A DNA stretch of 64,000 nt, from the NCBI RefSeq assembly GCF_016735595.1, contig NZ_JAERRB010000001.1, positions 186,001 through 250,000 of the forward strand. The letters run 5' to 3'. A model generated the notes under the pieces. It was given only the letters and a program-made list of their open reading frames with translations. It was not told the origin of the DNA and did not search any database. Shown in pieces: positions 33,327-42,659 of this stretch; within the stretch, counting starts at the first letter, position 1; each line of letters begins with the position of its first letter. This DNA is from Chryseolinea lacunae. GTDB lineage: Bacteria; Bacteroidota; Bacteroidia; Cytophagales; Cyclobacteriaceae. A program made the translations under genes and the position numbers.

Positions 33327-35741
33327 TTATTCATATCTCAACGATTCCACCGGATTAGAACGCGCAGCTTTGATAGACTGATAGCTCACCGTAAGCCATG
33401 CCAACAAAATAGCCGCCAGTCCACTGAAAACCAGAATGAGCGGATCCACCGGGATGCGATAGGTGAAGCTTTGCAGCCATTGATTTGAAACATACCAACC
33501 CACAGCAGCTGCAGGCACAAAGGCGATGAGCACCAGCTTGGTAAATTCTTTCGACAACAACACCGTGAGGCTGAACACCGTTGCGCCCATGGCTTTGCGT
33601 ATGCCAATTTCTTTTGTGCGCTGTTCAGACGTGAAGGCCGCCAAGGCAAATAATCCTAACGATGCAATGAAGATGGCCAGCGCCGAGAAGATGCTGAAAA
33701 TATTGCCCATGCGCTGCTCGGCACGGAACAACTCGTCAAAATTTTCGTCAAGGAAAGAATACTCCAGGGGTTCGTTGGTGGAATGTTCCTTCCAGAGTTT
33801 CTCCAGCGTCGCCACTACCGTTTTCGGGCTACCTTCATAACGAATCAGGAGGTTGTCCGAATCCTTTGTGAGCCGTATGGACAGCGGGCGCACTTCTGTT
33901 TTGAAGGATTCGAAATTAAAATTCTTCACTACGCCGATCACTTTTAAACGCTTTGTGGTGACGCCGTTGTCATCACCGTTGAACAGGATTTCTTCTTCCA
34001 GCGGATGCTCAAATCCAAATTCACGCACGGCCGCTTCGTTGAGCACGATGGCCATGGTGTCGCTGGGGAAATCTTTGGAAAAGTAGCGACCTTCTTTCAT
34101 CTCGAATTTCATCACGTCCATCTGATCGTGATCGGCAAAATACAAGCCCATGATGTGGTCTTGTTCCGAGCCGGCCGATTTGAATACCGTGGTGTTGTTT
34201 ACGCCAGGAAAATTATTATTGGTGAAGCTGAGTTTCGCCACACCCGTTTGCTGGGCCAGCGCATTTTTGAACGCTTCCTTGTTGGTGCCCAGGCGGCCGG
34301 TGCTTTGCAGCACGATAATATTATTCTTGTCGATGCCCAGGTTCTTTTCCTGCATGTATTGAATTTGCTGATACACCACCATGGTGAAGATGATGAGGAA
34401 AATGGACAGCGCAAACTGAAATATCACCAGGAAGCTGCGCACGCCTTTGGTTTTCATGCCGGCGCGCACTTTGCCTTTCAACACCTCCACCGCGTTGAAC
34501 GAGGTGAGGTAGAATGCCGGATAGCTTCCCGCAACAATGCCTACAAAAATCACAAGCGCCACAATGGCACCAACCAATTGCGGACTGGCCAGCGCTTGCA
34601 TGTTCATCACTTTTCCACTCAACAGGTTAAACGCCGGCAGCAGAAAATAGCAAGCCACCAACGCCAGCACCACCGCCACAAGACTGTAGAGCACGGACTC
34701 CGCAAGAAACTGACCGATCATCTGACCGCGAAGCGAGCCCAGCGTTTTGCGTAGCCCTACTTCTTTTGCTCTTCCCGCAGAACGGGCCGTGGAAAGGTTC
34801 ATAAAATTGATGCACGCAATGAGGATAATAAATGCACCGATGCCCCCAAAGAAATAAATGTAGGTCACGTTGCCACCGGGTTCCAGCGAATCCTGTGTGG
34901 TGGCCCGCAAGTGGATGTCTGTTATTTTTGTGGAGAAATAGCCATACGCACCGCCCTGTTCTTTCATTTGTTTAATGGTGACACCCATAAACTTTTCAAG
35001 CTCGGGGCCGATGTATTTTTCTACCAGGTTTTCATATTTCTTATTCACGTCTTCCACATTGGCATTGGGTTGCAACAGGAAGTAGGTATACATGAAGTTA
35101 TTGAGCCAGATGCCGTTCTTCAGATTTTCGTTCGACACGGACGAGAGCAGCACATTAAAATGTACGTGTGAGTTTGACGGCGCGTTGGCCGCGATGCCCG
35201 TTACCTTGAATGTTTTTTTGTCGTCGCCAATCACCATCAGTTTTCCCATGGGCGATTCGGTTCCGAAATATTTCTTCGCCATGTCTTCGGTGAGCACCAC
35301 GGTGTTGGGTTCTTTCAAAGCAGTTTTCACATCGCCTTCGAGCAGCCGGAAGCTAAAGAATTCGAAGAAGTTGGAGTCGGCAAAGAACACGCGTTCTTCG
35401 GTAAACACTTTCTCTTCATATTTCAGCACAGGCTTTCCAAAACGTGGCGTGATGCGGGTGGACGCTTCCACTTCGGGAATCTCCGTGGCCATGGCGTTGG
35501 CCAGGGGTGGGCAGGTGTTGGAGGTGCGCACATCCTGGCCTCCAATTTTGCCATGCAAGCCGGCCTGATAGATGCGGTCGGCCTTTGCATGAAAAGTATC
35601 GTAGCTCAATTCGTCTGTGATATACAGAATGATGAGCAGGCACGCCGTGATCCCCGCGGTCATGCCGAGGATGTTGATGGCGGAAAAGAACTTGTGCTTC
35701 AGGATATTCCTGACGGCGACTTTAAAATAATTTTTGAACAT
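33327..35741 (-). CDS. MacB-like FtsX-family ABC transporter permease
   Basis: An 804-residue inner-membrane protein with MacB_PCD periplasmic domains and FtsX bundles: N-terminal helix (about 20-42), periplasmic domain to about 280, three helices around 285-440, second periplasmic region and three C-terminal helices (about 680-800). Typical sequences are FINLSTARSAGRAKEVGLRK-like (NLSTARSAGRAKEVGLRKTLG) and ERTKEIGIRKAMGA. ATG 35741 (MFKNYF) is chosen, as the in-frame extension upstream is not conserved-looking. Such proteins transduce ATP hydrolysis into envelope work or efflux. It follows the sister permease after a gap of 161 bp, downstream of the ATPase. Confidence 0.9.
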   Translation of the reverse strand: MFKNYFKVAVRNILKHKFFSAINILGMTAGITACLLIILYITDELSYDTFHAKADRIYQAGLHGKIGGQDVRTSNTCPPLANAMATEIPEVEASTRITPRFGKPVLKYEEKVFTEERVFFADSNFFEFFSFRLLEGDVKTALKEPNTVVLTEDMAKKYFGTESPMGKLMVIGDDKKTFKVTGIAANAPSNSHVHFNVLLSSVSNENLKNGIWLNNFMYTYFLLQPNANVEDVNKKYENLVEKYIGPELEKFMGVTIKQMKEQGGAYGYFSTKITDIHLRATTQDSLEPGGNVTYIYFFGGIGAFIILIACINFMNLSTARSAGRAKEVGLRKTLGSLRGQMIGQFLAESVLYSLVAVVLALVACYFLLPAFNLLSGKVMNMQALASPQLVGAIVALVIFVGIVAGSYPAFYLTSFNAVEVLKGKVRAGMKTKGVRSFLVIFQFALSIFLIIFTMVVYQQIQYMQEKNLGIDKNNIIVLQSTGRLGTNKEAFKNALAQQTGVAKLSFTNNNFPGVNNTTVFKSAGSEQDHIMGLYFADHDQMDVMKFEMKEGRYFSKDFPSDTMAIVLNEAAVREFGFEHPLEEEILFNGDDNGVTTKRLKVIGVVKNFNFESFKTEVRPLSIRLTKDSDNLLIRYEGSPKTVVATLEKLWKEHSTNEPLEYSFLDENFDELFRAEQRMGNIFSIFSALAIFIASLGLFALAAFTSEQRTKEIGIRKAMGATVFSLTVLLSKEFTKLVLIAFVPAAAVGWYVSNQWLQSFTYRIPVDPLILVFSGLAAILLAWLTVSYQSIKAARSNPVESLRYE

Positions 35742-35902
35742 ACGATATGAAAGGGTTACTAGGGTTATCCGCAAGGGCAAGCATGGCTCGCCGGGTTTTG
35801 GGTGGTGTAGGATCAGACGTTTTTACACGGCCTGATGTTACACATACCCATCGTTTTATTGCTTCTTGTTTTTCAAGTCTCCTTCTCCCCCAACCATCCG
35901 GG

Positions 35903-38275
35903 TCATTCCACCCGCAGAGTATTCACAGGGTTCATCTTCGCCGCGCCCAACACCTTGTAGCCAATGACCACGGCCGACACGAAGAACAACAGAAACACAG
36001 ACACGGCTACCGTCACACTCGTCATGGGGAGATAATATTTCCAGATGCTGCCCATAAGCGCATCCACGCCGAAGTAGCTCGCCGCCGATCCCAGCACCGA
36101 CGCAACAACCAGGATGACAACAAATTCCGTGTTGATGATGCGTGTGATGTTTGACACCGACGCGCCCAGCACTTTACGGATGCCGATCTCCTTCATTTTC
36201 TTTATGATGTTGAGCGACACCAGCGTGAACATGCCCGTGGCCGACAGCAACATCGCCACCACACCGAGAAAAGCAAAGATCTTCACAATGTTGTTATTGA
36301 CCGTGGTCGCCTCCACGGTGACCTCGTTGATGAAGCGACCGTTATAGAGCCGGTTGGGGAACACTTCTTTCCAGGAGCTTTCCATGGTTTTGTTGATGTC
36401 TACCAATTTATCGGTGGGGCCGTTCACCACCACGTGGGTGTATTGGTCGGGGCCGATGTAGCGCATCATCATGGGTTCCATTTCGTCCCACAGGCCGTTG
36501 GTGTATACGTCTTTCACCACACCCACCACATAGAGTTTCACGGTGTCCATCCAAACGATTTCCTTGCCAATGGCTTTGTCCCAGCCAAAGTCTCTCACCA
36601 GTCGTTCGGAAACAATGACAGCTTCTTTCTTGTCGTTCTCCGAATCTTTGATGAAGTCGCGGCCTTCGGTGATGTGAAGGTCCATGGCGGCGATGTAGCC
36701 ATCGCCCACGTTAAGAATGTCTACGTCTTTTTGTTGTGATTCGTATTTGATAGGATCGTTATAGCCCGACGAAAAAAGGCTGTGTTGCGAACCGGCTACT
36801 GCGCGGATGTCTTTGTTTTGCTGGATGGCATTGCGATAGGTTTCGAACTCCGACTGGTTGCTCACGTAGGCAATGATCACGCTGTTGGGATTAAAGCCCA
36901 GATCGAAGTCGCGCTGATAGTTGGAGTTTTGATAGAACGCGATGGCAAAGATGATGGCGATAAGCGAAATGGAATACTGCAACGCCAGCAACACGCGTGT
37001 GAAATAGTTGGTGCCACCAAATTTGAGTTTACCCTTCAGAATGCTCACCGGCTCAAAATGACTGATGTAGAACGCCGGATAACTTCCCGCCACCAGGCCG
37101 GTGAAGAACAGAATGCCAATGAGAAACAACAGAAACGATGGGTTGTCGAAATAGTGCGAGGTGAGTTTGATGTCTTCCCATAAAGCATTCCACGAATCCA
37201 GCAACACTTCACCCATAAACAGTCCCAACACCAACGCGATGAAACAAATGAACATGGTCTCGCCCAGAAATTGCACAATGAGCTGGCTGCGCAAACTTCC
37301 CATCACTTTGCGGATGCCGATCTCTTTCAACCGTCGCGACGAAATGGCGATGGCCGTGTTGGTCATGTTGAAGCACGCGATGAGCAGGATCAACACCGCC
37401 ATGATGACGGGACTGACCACCGCCGCCGGCGGACTGGAAGGCCACAACCTCGACCATGTGTCGTTGCTGCGGTCGCGGTTGGCCATGCCCACAAACGGAT
37501 CGAGCACAAATTCTTTGATCACAAAATCCTCGCGCACTTTGTTGTTGTTTTCGGTATAGGTCTGGAGCTGCTTTTGCACGGTGGCAACGCGGGCAGGATC
37601 GGCAATTTCCACGAACAGCATGTCGCGGTTTTTCCAATCGTTTTCCTTCATGTTCTTGTCGTCGTCATACACGTTGTCGAAGTGCATGTAGGCATTTTCG
37701 CGGAAGCTCGAGTTGGCGGGTTGTTTCCTGAACACGCCTCCCACTTCCACTTCTTTGGTGTCGGCGCCGTTGACCTGCGTGAGCATCTTGCCCACCGCGT
37801 CGGTGGTTCCAAAAAGCTTGATGGCCATTTCGTCACTCAACACCACTTTCGATTTGTCTTTGAGTGCGGCCGGACTGCCGTTAATAAATTCGAAGCTGAA
37901 CATGTCGAACAGCTCCGGGTCGGCATAAGCCAGACCGGCGCGGAAAATATTGTCTTCTACTTTAAAGTCGGAAAAGGACCACCACATGCGCATGGTCTTG
38001 TCCACGTCGGGTATGTTCTGGCGAATCACGGCACCCAGGGGAAGCGGCGCGTGTCCATAGAGGGTACTCTTCTTTTCAAATTCGCGTACGGAGCTCACGC
38101 GGTAGATCTTCGGGGCATTGACGTGGTGGGCATTGAACCGGGCGTCGTACTCCCAGTTGAAATAAGCCACAATGCAACAGGCGATGGCGATGCCCATGCC
38201 AAACACGTTGATGACGATGAACATCTTGTTCTTCATCATGCTTCGAAGGGTGATGCGTAGAAAATTTTTGATCAT
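35903..38275 (-). CDS. MacB-like FtsX-family ABC transporter permease
   Basis: A 790-residue paralogue of the previous permease with the same order: helix at about 20-40, MacB_PCD domain, FtsX bundle (NTAIAISSRRLKEIGIRK, then about 285-440), second periplasmic region, and a C-terminal bundle introduced by MKEIGIRKVLGASV. It starts MIKNFLRITL at ATG 38275. A sigma-54-like promoter at 38330-38346 and a terminator at 38521-38549 separate it from the ATPase gene. It may pair with that ATPase, possibly as heteromer with the following permease. Confidence 0.9.
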   Translation of the reverse strand: MIKNFLRITLRSMMKNKMFIVINVFGMGIAIACCIVAYFNWEYDARFNAHHVNAPKIYRVSSVREFEKKSTLYGHAPLPLGAVIRQNIPDVDKTMRMWWSFSDFKVEDNIFRAGLAYADPELFDMFSFEFINGSPAALKDKSKVVLSDEMAIKLFGTTDAVGKMLTQVNGADTKEVEVGGVFRKQPANSSFRENAYMHFDNVYDDDKNMKENDWKNRDMLFVEIADPARVATVQKQLQTYTENNNKVREDFVIKEFVLDPFVGMANRDRSNDTWSRLWPSSPPAAVVSPVIMAVLILLIACFNMTNTAIAISSRRLKEIGIRKVMGSLRSQLIVQFLGETMFICFIALVLGLFMGEVLLDSWNALWEDIKLTSHYFDNPSFLLFLIGILFFTGLVAGSYPAFYISHFEPVSILKGKLKFGGTNYFTRVLLALQYSISLIAIIFAIAFYQNSNYQRDFDLGFNPNSVIIAYVSNQSEFETYRNAIQQNKDIRAVAGSQHSLFSSGYNDPIKYESQQKDVDILNVGDGYIAAMDLHITEGRDFIKDSENDKKEAVIVSERLVRDFGWDKAIGKEIVWMDTVKLYVVGVVKDVYTNGLWDEMEPMMMRYIGPDQYTHVVVNGPTDKLVDINKTMESSWKEVFPNRLYNGRFINEVTVEATTVNNNIVKIFAFLGVVAMLLSATGMFTLVSLNIIKKMKEIGIRKVLGASVSNITRIINTEFVVILVVASVLGSAASYFGVDALMGSIWKYYLPMTSVTVAVSVFLLFFVSAVVIGYKVLGAAKMNPVNTLRVE

Positions 38276-38329
38276 GCAGGGTTTTATTTTTTTCAGATGT
38301 CAATAAGACTCTCTATCATCGGCATAGGT

Positions 38330-38346
38330 TGCATCCCCAGTGTCAA
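38330..38346 (-). promoter_or_regulatory. Sigma-54-like promoter candidate for the permease
   Basis: On the minus strand TTGACACTGGGGATGCA aligns with TTGGCACG-N4-TTGCA at exact spacing; the -12 GC is kept, but the -24 GG is GA. It lies about 55-70 bp before the ATG. Confidence 0.3.
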
Positions 38347-38520
38347 CAAATATGCCAGCCCGAACATGTGCGTATTTGAGCAACGAAAAGGGATCGCTGC
38401 CCGGACAATGTTCAAAAGTGTACAGTGATGTCCGGTTAAGTTATGCAAGATGCAACATCGGTGTCATGACCATGCTGACCCAAGGCGGGGGAAATGAAAA
38501 ACCAAAAGGCTTAAAAAAAG

Positions 38521-38549
38521 AAAACCCGATGAATGACTCACCGGGTTTT
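38521..38549 (-). terminator. Intrinsic terminator after the ABC ATPase gene
   Basis: AAAACCCG and CGGGTTTT flank a 13-base loop. On the minus strand the stem is followed by a T-run (complement of the A-run at 38514-38520). Confidence 0.75.
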
Positions 38550-38619
38550 GCAGTATTTTAAAACACGCCTGGCGTTTCTTCTGACCGCCACAATCGCGTT
38601 GCCAGACGGCGTTTGTTTC

Positions 38620-39309
38620 TTAGATGTGGAACTGTTCCTTGATGTTCTCCGTCACCACTTTACCGTCGAAGAGGTTGATGATGCGGTGTGCATAGTTCGC
38701 GTCGTAGGGCGAGTGAGTCACCATCACGATGGTTGTTCCTTCTTCGTTCAACTGCGACAGGAGCTTCATCACTTCTTCGCCGTTGGCAGAGTCCAGGTTA
38801 CCGGTAGGTTCATCGGCCAGGATCACTTTAGGTTTTGCTACGATGGCACGCGAGATGGCCACACGTTGTTGCTGACCACCCGAGAGCTGTTGGGGGAAGT
38901 GGTTTCTGCGGTGCATGATGTTCATGCGCTCCAGCACTTCTTCCACGCGTTGTTTTCTTTCGCTGGCTGGCACCTTCATGTAGAGCAAAGGAAGCTCAAC
39001 GTTTTCGAACACGGTGAGTTCGTCGATGAGGTTAAAGCTCTGGAACACAAAACCGATCGAGCCTTTGCGCAGTTGTGCACGCTGACGTTCGGAGTATTTG
39101 GCCACTTCGTGTTCGCCGAAGTGGTACTCGCCACCCGACGGGTTGTCGAGCAAGCCCAGGATGTTCAGCAGCGTTGATTTACCGCAACCGGAAGGACCCA
39201 TAATGGCCACAAATTCTCCCTCTTTGATATCGAGGTTGATATTGTTGAGGGCGGTGGTTTCTACTTCTTCAGTCGTGTAGACTTTTTCGAGGTTCTTGAG
39301 TTTGATCAT
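38620..39309 (-). CDS. ABC transporter ATP-binding protein, MacB/LolD type
   Basis: A 229-residue nucleotide-binding subunit. Walker [10 protein letters not shown] (38-46), signature LSGGQQQR (142-149), Walker B VILADEP (162-168) with the LolD/MacB hallmark TGNLDS, and switch histidine H199. It powers FtsX-type permeases that lack their own ATPase, and is the only ATPase for the three permeases in this window. It lies 139 bp downstream of the HlyD adaptor gene, likely in the same or an overlapping transcript. Confidence 0.94.
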   Translation of the reverse strand: MIKLKNLEKVYTTEEVETTALNNINLDIKEGEFVAIMGPSGCGKSTLLNILGLLDNPSGGEYHFGEHEVAKYSERQRAQLRKGSIGFVFQSFNLIDELTVFENVELPLLYMKVPASERKQRVEEVLERMNIMHRRNHFPQQLSGGQQQRVAISRAIVAKPKVILADEPTGNLDSANGEEVMKLLSQLNEEGTTIVMVTHSPYDANYAHRIINLFDGKVVTENIKEQFHI

Positions 39310-39448
39310 GGCTGGTTATTTTCTAATGGATGATTAATGTTCGTATTTGGTTCTGACTTATTACTTCTTTTTTTTGCAAAGGTTACTGCGTTAGACAACA
39401 ATTTGCTTTCAGATGTTACAATCGTGTCGTGAATTGTAGAACAACTTT

Positions 39449-40699
39449 CTAGTCGTTCAGCACAAGCACCTCGTTGGTGCCAAAGTTCTCATACGACGAT
39501 GTAATCACTTTGTCGCCGGGTTTCAGGCCTTCGAGCACTTCAAAGTTTTCGGTGTTCTTGCGGCCCAGCTTCACATCGCGGCGCACGGCTTTGTTCTCGC
39601 CGTCGAGCACATACACCCAGTTGCCACCGGTGTCTTTGTAAAATCCGCCCACAGGCAAAAGCAGTTCTTCGGACGACTGTCCCAATTCTATTCTCAACCT
39701 CACCGACAAACCGCGGCGAATGCCTTGCGGAACCTCACCCACGAAATCCATATCCACATCGAACCTTCCGTTTATGATGGTAGGATAAATATACATGATC
39801 TGCAGGTTATAATCCTTATTGTTGAAGGTTGTTGTAGCGTGCAGGCCGGTGGTGATGCGGGGCAGATACAATTCGTCGATCGGCACCTTCACCTTATAGC
39901 TTCCCACCACATCCACCTGACCGAGGCGCTGGCCGGGGTTAACGTTTTGACCGGCATCCAATTGCGGACGCGACAGCTGGCCGTCGAGCGGGGCGCGGAT
40001 CACGAGGTTGTCGAGGATCTTGCCCACCCCTTCCAGACTTTGGCTCATTTTCCGTTCGGAGAAGTTCATCTGCGTGATTTGGCGCTGACGGTCGAGCGAG
40101 TCGTTTTTATACACCTCGTAGGTGATCTTCTTGTTCTGCAAGTTGTATTTATAGTCCGCCTCTGTTTTTTCGAACTCTTGCTTAGAGATCAGCTTCTTTT
40201 CAAATAGTTGCTTCTGACGCTTGTATTGCGGCTCCAAAATTTGCAATTGACTTTCAATGAGCGCCAGCGTTTGACGTTGCTGCAGGTCGTTTTGGGTAAT
40301 GCCCAAACGCGTTTCGCGAACACGGTTGATAGATTCGTTCAGCGAAGCTTCCTGCCCCAAGACGGTTAATTCACGGTTAAGGTTGCTCAGCTCCAGAATG
40401 ACATCGCCGGCTTTCAGCATCGCGCCGCTTTCGGCCACCACTCGTTTGATGGTGCCGCCTTCCACAGCATCAAGATAAACCGTGCGGCTGGGTTCAACCA
40501 CGCCGGTTTGGGGGATAAATTCCTGGAACACACCGCGCTTCACATCGGAGATGGTGATCTTCTCCTTGTCGATTTTGAGCGTCGATCGCCGGTCGGCAAA
40601 AATGAATTGATAGCCAACGAATCCTACGAAGAGAGCAATTCCGCCGTAGGTGGCGATACGTTTAACGGTCCAGGTCTTCTTCTTAATTTGCTTGTCCAT
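39449..40699 (-). CDS. HlyD/MacA-type periplasmic adaptor
   Basis: A 416-residue membrane-fusion protein anchored by one N-terminal helix (about 18-34) after a lysine-rich start. A lipoyl/barrel-sandwich half is at about 65-105 (GGTIKRVVAESGAMLKAGD), a long coiled-coil hairpin at about 105-220, the returning lipoyl half with IRAPLDGQLSRPQLDAGQ, then beta-barrel and membrane-proximal domains. It would link the ABC ATPase/permeases to an outer-membrane channel. It is divergent from the NtrC-type regulator; the intervening region has a sigma-54-like promoter and a dyad. Confidence 0.92.
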   Translation of the reverse strand: MDKQIKKKTWTVKRIATYGGIALFVGFVGYQFIFADRRSTLKIDKEKITISDVKRGVFQEFIPQTGVVEPSRTVYLDAVEGGTIKRVVAESGAMLKAGDVILELSNLNRELTVLGQEASLNESINRVRETRLGITQNDLQQRQTLALIESQLQILEPQYKRQKQLFEKKLISKQEFEKTEADYKYNLQNKKITYEVYKNDSLDRQRQITQMNFSERKMSQSLEGVGKILDNLVIRAPLDGQLSRPQLDAGQNVNPGQRLGQVDVVGSYKVKVPIDELYLPRITTGLHATTTFNNKDYNLQIMYIYPTIINGRFDVDMDFVGEVPQGIRRGLSVRLRIELGQSSEELLLPVGGFYKDTGGNWVYVLDGENKAVRRDVKLGRKNTENFEVLEGLKPGDKVITSSYENFGTNEVLVLND

Positions 40700-40796
40700 T
40701 CTGTCTAATTAAAAATTTCAGGGTTTTCGTGAGCGGGCAAGGGTGCGGCAGTTTGAACACCTTCGCTTCACCGGGTCACGTTCATGGCTGCTGAAT

Positions 40797-40813
40797 GCCA
40801 ACAAGTGTGCCAA
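40797..40813 (-). promoter_or_regulatory. Sigma-54-like promoter upstream of the HlyD gene
   Basis: On the minus strand the sequence is TTGGCACACTTGTTGGC: a perfect -24 element TTGGCAC and, at the correct spacing, TTGG in place of TTGC at -12. The start point would be near 40786, giving an 87-base leader. Confidence 0.5.
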
Positions 40814-40865
40814 CCACGGGAAGGCCTTTTTTGAAGTCCTTTTCAGGATCGAGGTGTTCATTTCT

Positions 40866-40881
40866 CGTTCACATGTGAACG
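40866..40881. promoter_or_regulatory. Perfect 16-base dyad, possible enhancer site
   Basis: CGTTCACATGTGAACG is a perfect palindrome located about 80-95 bp upstream of the predicted sigma-54 start, the usual position of NtrC-type enhancer sites. The cognate regulator may be encoded next door. Confidence 0.5.
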
Positions 40882-41029
40882 TGTCTGTCCGCATTCGAAC
40901 GCAAAATCACTCACAAATGGCTATTTTTAGCAAAATTGGCCGGAATTGGGTTTCGGTATGGCCTTTGCCCATTAGCGGACAGCTGTGTTTGTAAATGATA
41001 CAGTTTTTAGGCCTAAAACGTAAACTTGA

Positions 41030-42412
41030 ATGGAACAGAAACAAGGAAAAATTCTCATTGTAGACGATAACGAAGATCTTCTGAAAGCCGCCAAAATGCA
41101 CCTGAAGCGGCACTTTGCACAAGTCGACATCGAAAAGAATCCCGAGGCCCTGCCCGCCCTCATGAACAACGAGGACTACGACGTGATCCTGCTCGACATG
41201 AACTTCACCAAAGATGTGAGCAGCGGCAGCGAAGGCTACTACTGGCTGGAACGTATCCTCCAGCTCGATCCGTCGGCCGTGGTGGTGCTCATCACCGCCT
41301 ATGGCGACATTCAAATGGCCGTGAAAGCCATCAAAGCCGGCGCTACCGACTTTGTTTTGAAACCCTGGGAGAACGAGAAGCTCCTGGCTACCCTCTATTC
41401 CGCCATGCGCCTGCGCGAATCGCGCGACGTGATCGAAAGCCTGAAAATCAAAAACCACGAAATCAACCAGGCCCTCAACGACCGCTACAGCGAAATCATC
41501 GGCCAGAGCTCGGCCATGCAAAAGATATTTCAAACCATTGACCGGGTGGCCAAGACCGACGCCAACGTACTCATCCTTGGCGAGAACGGCACAGGCAAAG
41601 AACTGATCGCCCGCGCCATCCACCGGAACTCATCGCGAAAGAGCGAAAACTTTGTAGGGGTCGATCTCGGGTCGATCACCGAGACCTTGTTTGAAAGCGA
41701 ACTGTTCGGCCACAAGAAAGGCGCCTTCACCGATGCCAAAGAAGATCGCGCCGGGCGATTTGAGCTCGCCAACAACGGCACACTGTTCCTCGACGAAATC
41801 GGCAACTTATCTATGCCACTGCAGGCCAAGCTGCTCACCGTGTTGCAAAACCGGAAAGTGAGTCGTGTTGGTTCAAACAAAGACACACCCATCGACATCC
41901 GTCTTATCTGCGCCACCAACATGCCGCTCTATGACATGGTGAAAGAGAACCGCTTTCGTCAGGATCTTTTATATCGCATCAACACCATCGAGATCGAGAT
42001 CCCTTCGTTGCGCGATCGCTTCGAAGATATTCCGTTGCTTGCCAACCATTTTCTGAAACACTACGCCACCAAATACGACAAGCCCGTTACCAAGATCAGC
42101 GAAGGTGCCATGTCGCGCATGCACAAACATCCGTGGCCCGGCAACATCCGCGAGCTGCAACATTCCATCGAACGTGCCATCATTCTCAGCAGCAGCAACG
42201 TGTTGCAACCCGAAGACTTCAACTTCTCGTCTACTTCTGCTTCGAAAGACGAAAGTCAGCTGAGTTTGGAGCAATACAATCTGGAAGAGGTGGAGAAACT
42301 GCTCATCCGCAAAGTGTTGAAAAAGTATAACGGCAACATCACGCAGGCGGCATCGGAGCTTGGTTTGACCCGGTCGTCGCTCTATCGTCGTTTGGAAAAG
42401 TATGGATTATAA
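41030..42412 (+). CDS. Sigma-54-dependent NtrC-family response regulator
   Basis: A 460-residue transcriptional activator. The receiver domain (7-125) has acidic pocket D12/D13, phosphoacceptor D56 in VILLDMNF, T89 and K111. The AAA+ domain (about 150-390) has Walker A GENGTGKE (184-191), sigma-54 loop GAFTDA (231-236, in place of GAFTGA), Walker B TLFLDE (251-256) and PWPGNIRELQ (369-378). A Fis-type helix-turn-helix is at 433-458. The start is ATG 41030. The likely partner is the PAS histidine kinase at 43387-44739. Likely targets are the divergent adaptor and the ABC permeases. Confidence 0.95.
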   Translation: MEQKQGKILIVDDNEDLLKAAKMHLKRHFAQVDIEKNPEALPALMNNEDYDVILLDMNFTKDVSSGSEGYYWLERILQLDPSAVVVLITAYGDIQMAVKAIKAGATDFVLKPWENEKLLATLYSAMRLRESRDVIESLKIKNHEINQALNDRYSEIIGQSSAMQKIFQTIDRVAKTDANVLILGENGTGKELIARAIHRNSSRKSENFVGVDLGSITETLFESELFGHKKGAFTDAKEDRAGRFELANNGTLFLDEIGNLSMPLQAKLLTVLQNRKVSRVGSNKDTPIDIRLICATNMPLYDMVKENRFRQDLLYRINTIEIEIPSLRDRFEDIPLLANHFLKHYATKYDKPVTKISEGAMSRMHKHPWPGNIRELQHSIERAIILSSSNVLQPEDFNFSSTSASKDESQLSLEQYNLEEVEKLLIRKVLKKYNGNITQAASELGLTRSSLYRRLEKYGL

Positions 42413-42659
42413 GTAAGGTATAGCGCCCTTTTTGCGCGATCTGTGGTGGTTATTGTCTATGTATACCGGATTTCCGGTAGCATCCGCCGGGGGACTTGCG
42501 GTTCTTCACCGCTTGTTCCGTCTCCGAAAATGCCCTATCTTCAGAGAGCATCCCAGGTCAGCCATTAACTATTACCCATGTAAGAATTGGCTGTGATCTT
42601 CTAAAAAGGAAGGTTTCCTTTCTATTCTATTTGTATCGTTTAAAACAAAACAATTAGTT

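Larger units (their letters stand above)
38276..38619. other. Gap of 344 bp between ABC ATPase and permease
   Basis: No gene seen. It holds the ATPase terminator (38521-38549) and, nearer the permease, a sigma-54-like promoter candidate (38330-38346). The remainder shows no clear structure. Confidence 0.55.
40700..41029. other. Divergent control region of 330 bp between adaptor and response regulator
   Basis: No gene seen. It contains a near-consensus sigma-54 promoter facing the adaptor gene (40797-40813) and a perfect 16-base palindrome (40866-40881). Confidence 0.55.

Noticed and set aside
39370-39395. Possible sigma-54 promoter before the ABC ATPase (TTTGCA on the minus strand)
   Set aside because: The -12-like TTGCA is present but the -24 position has no GG, so the match is chance level.
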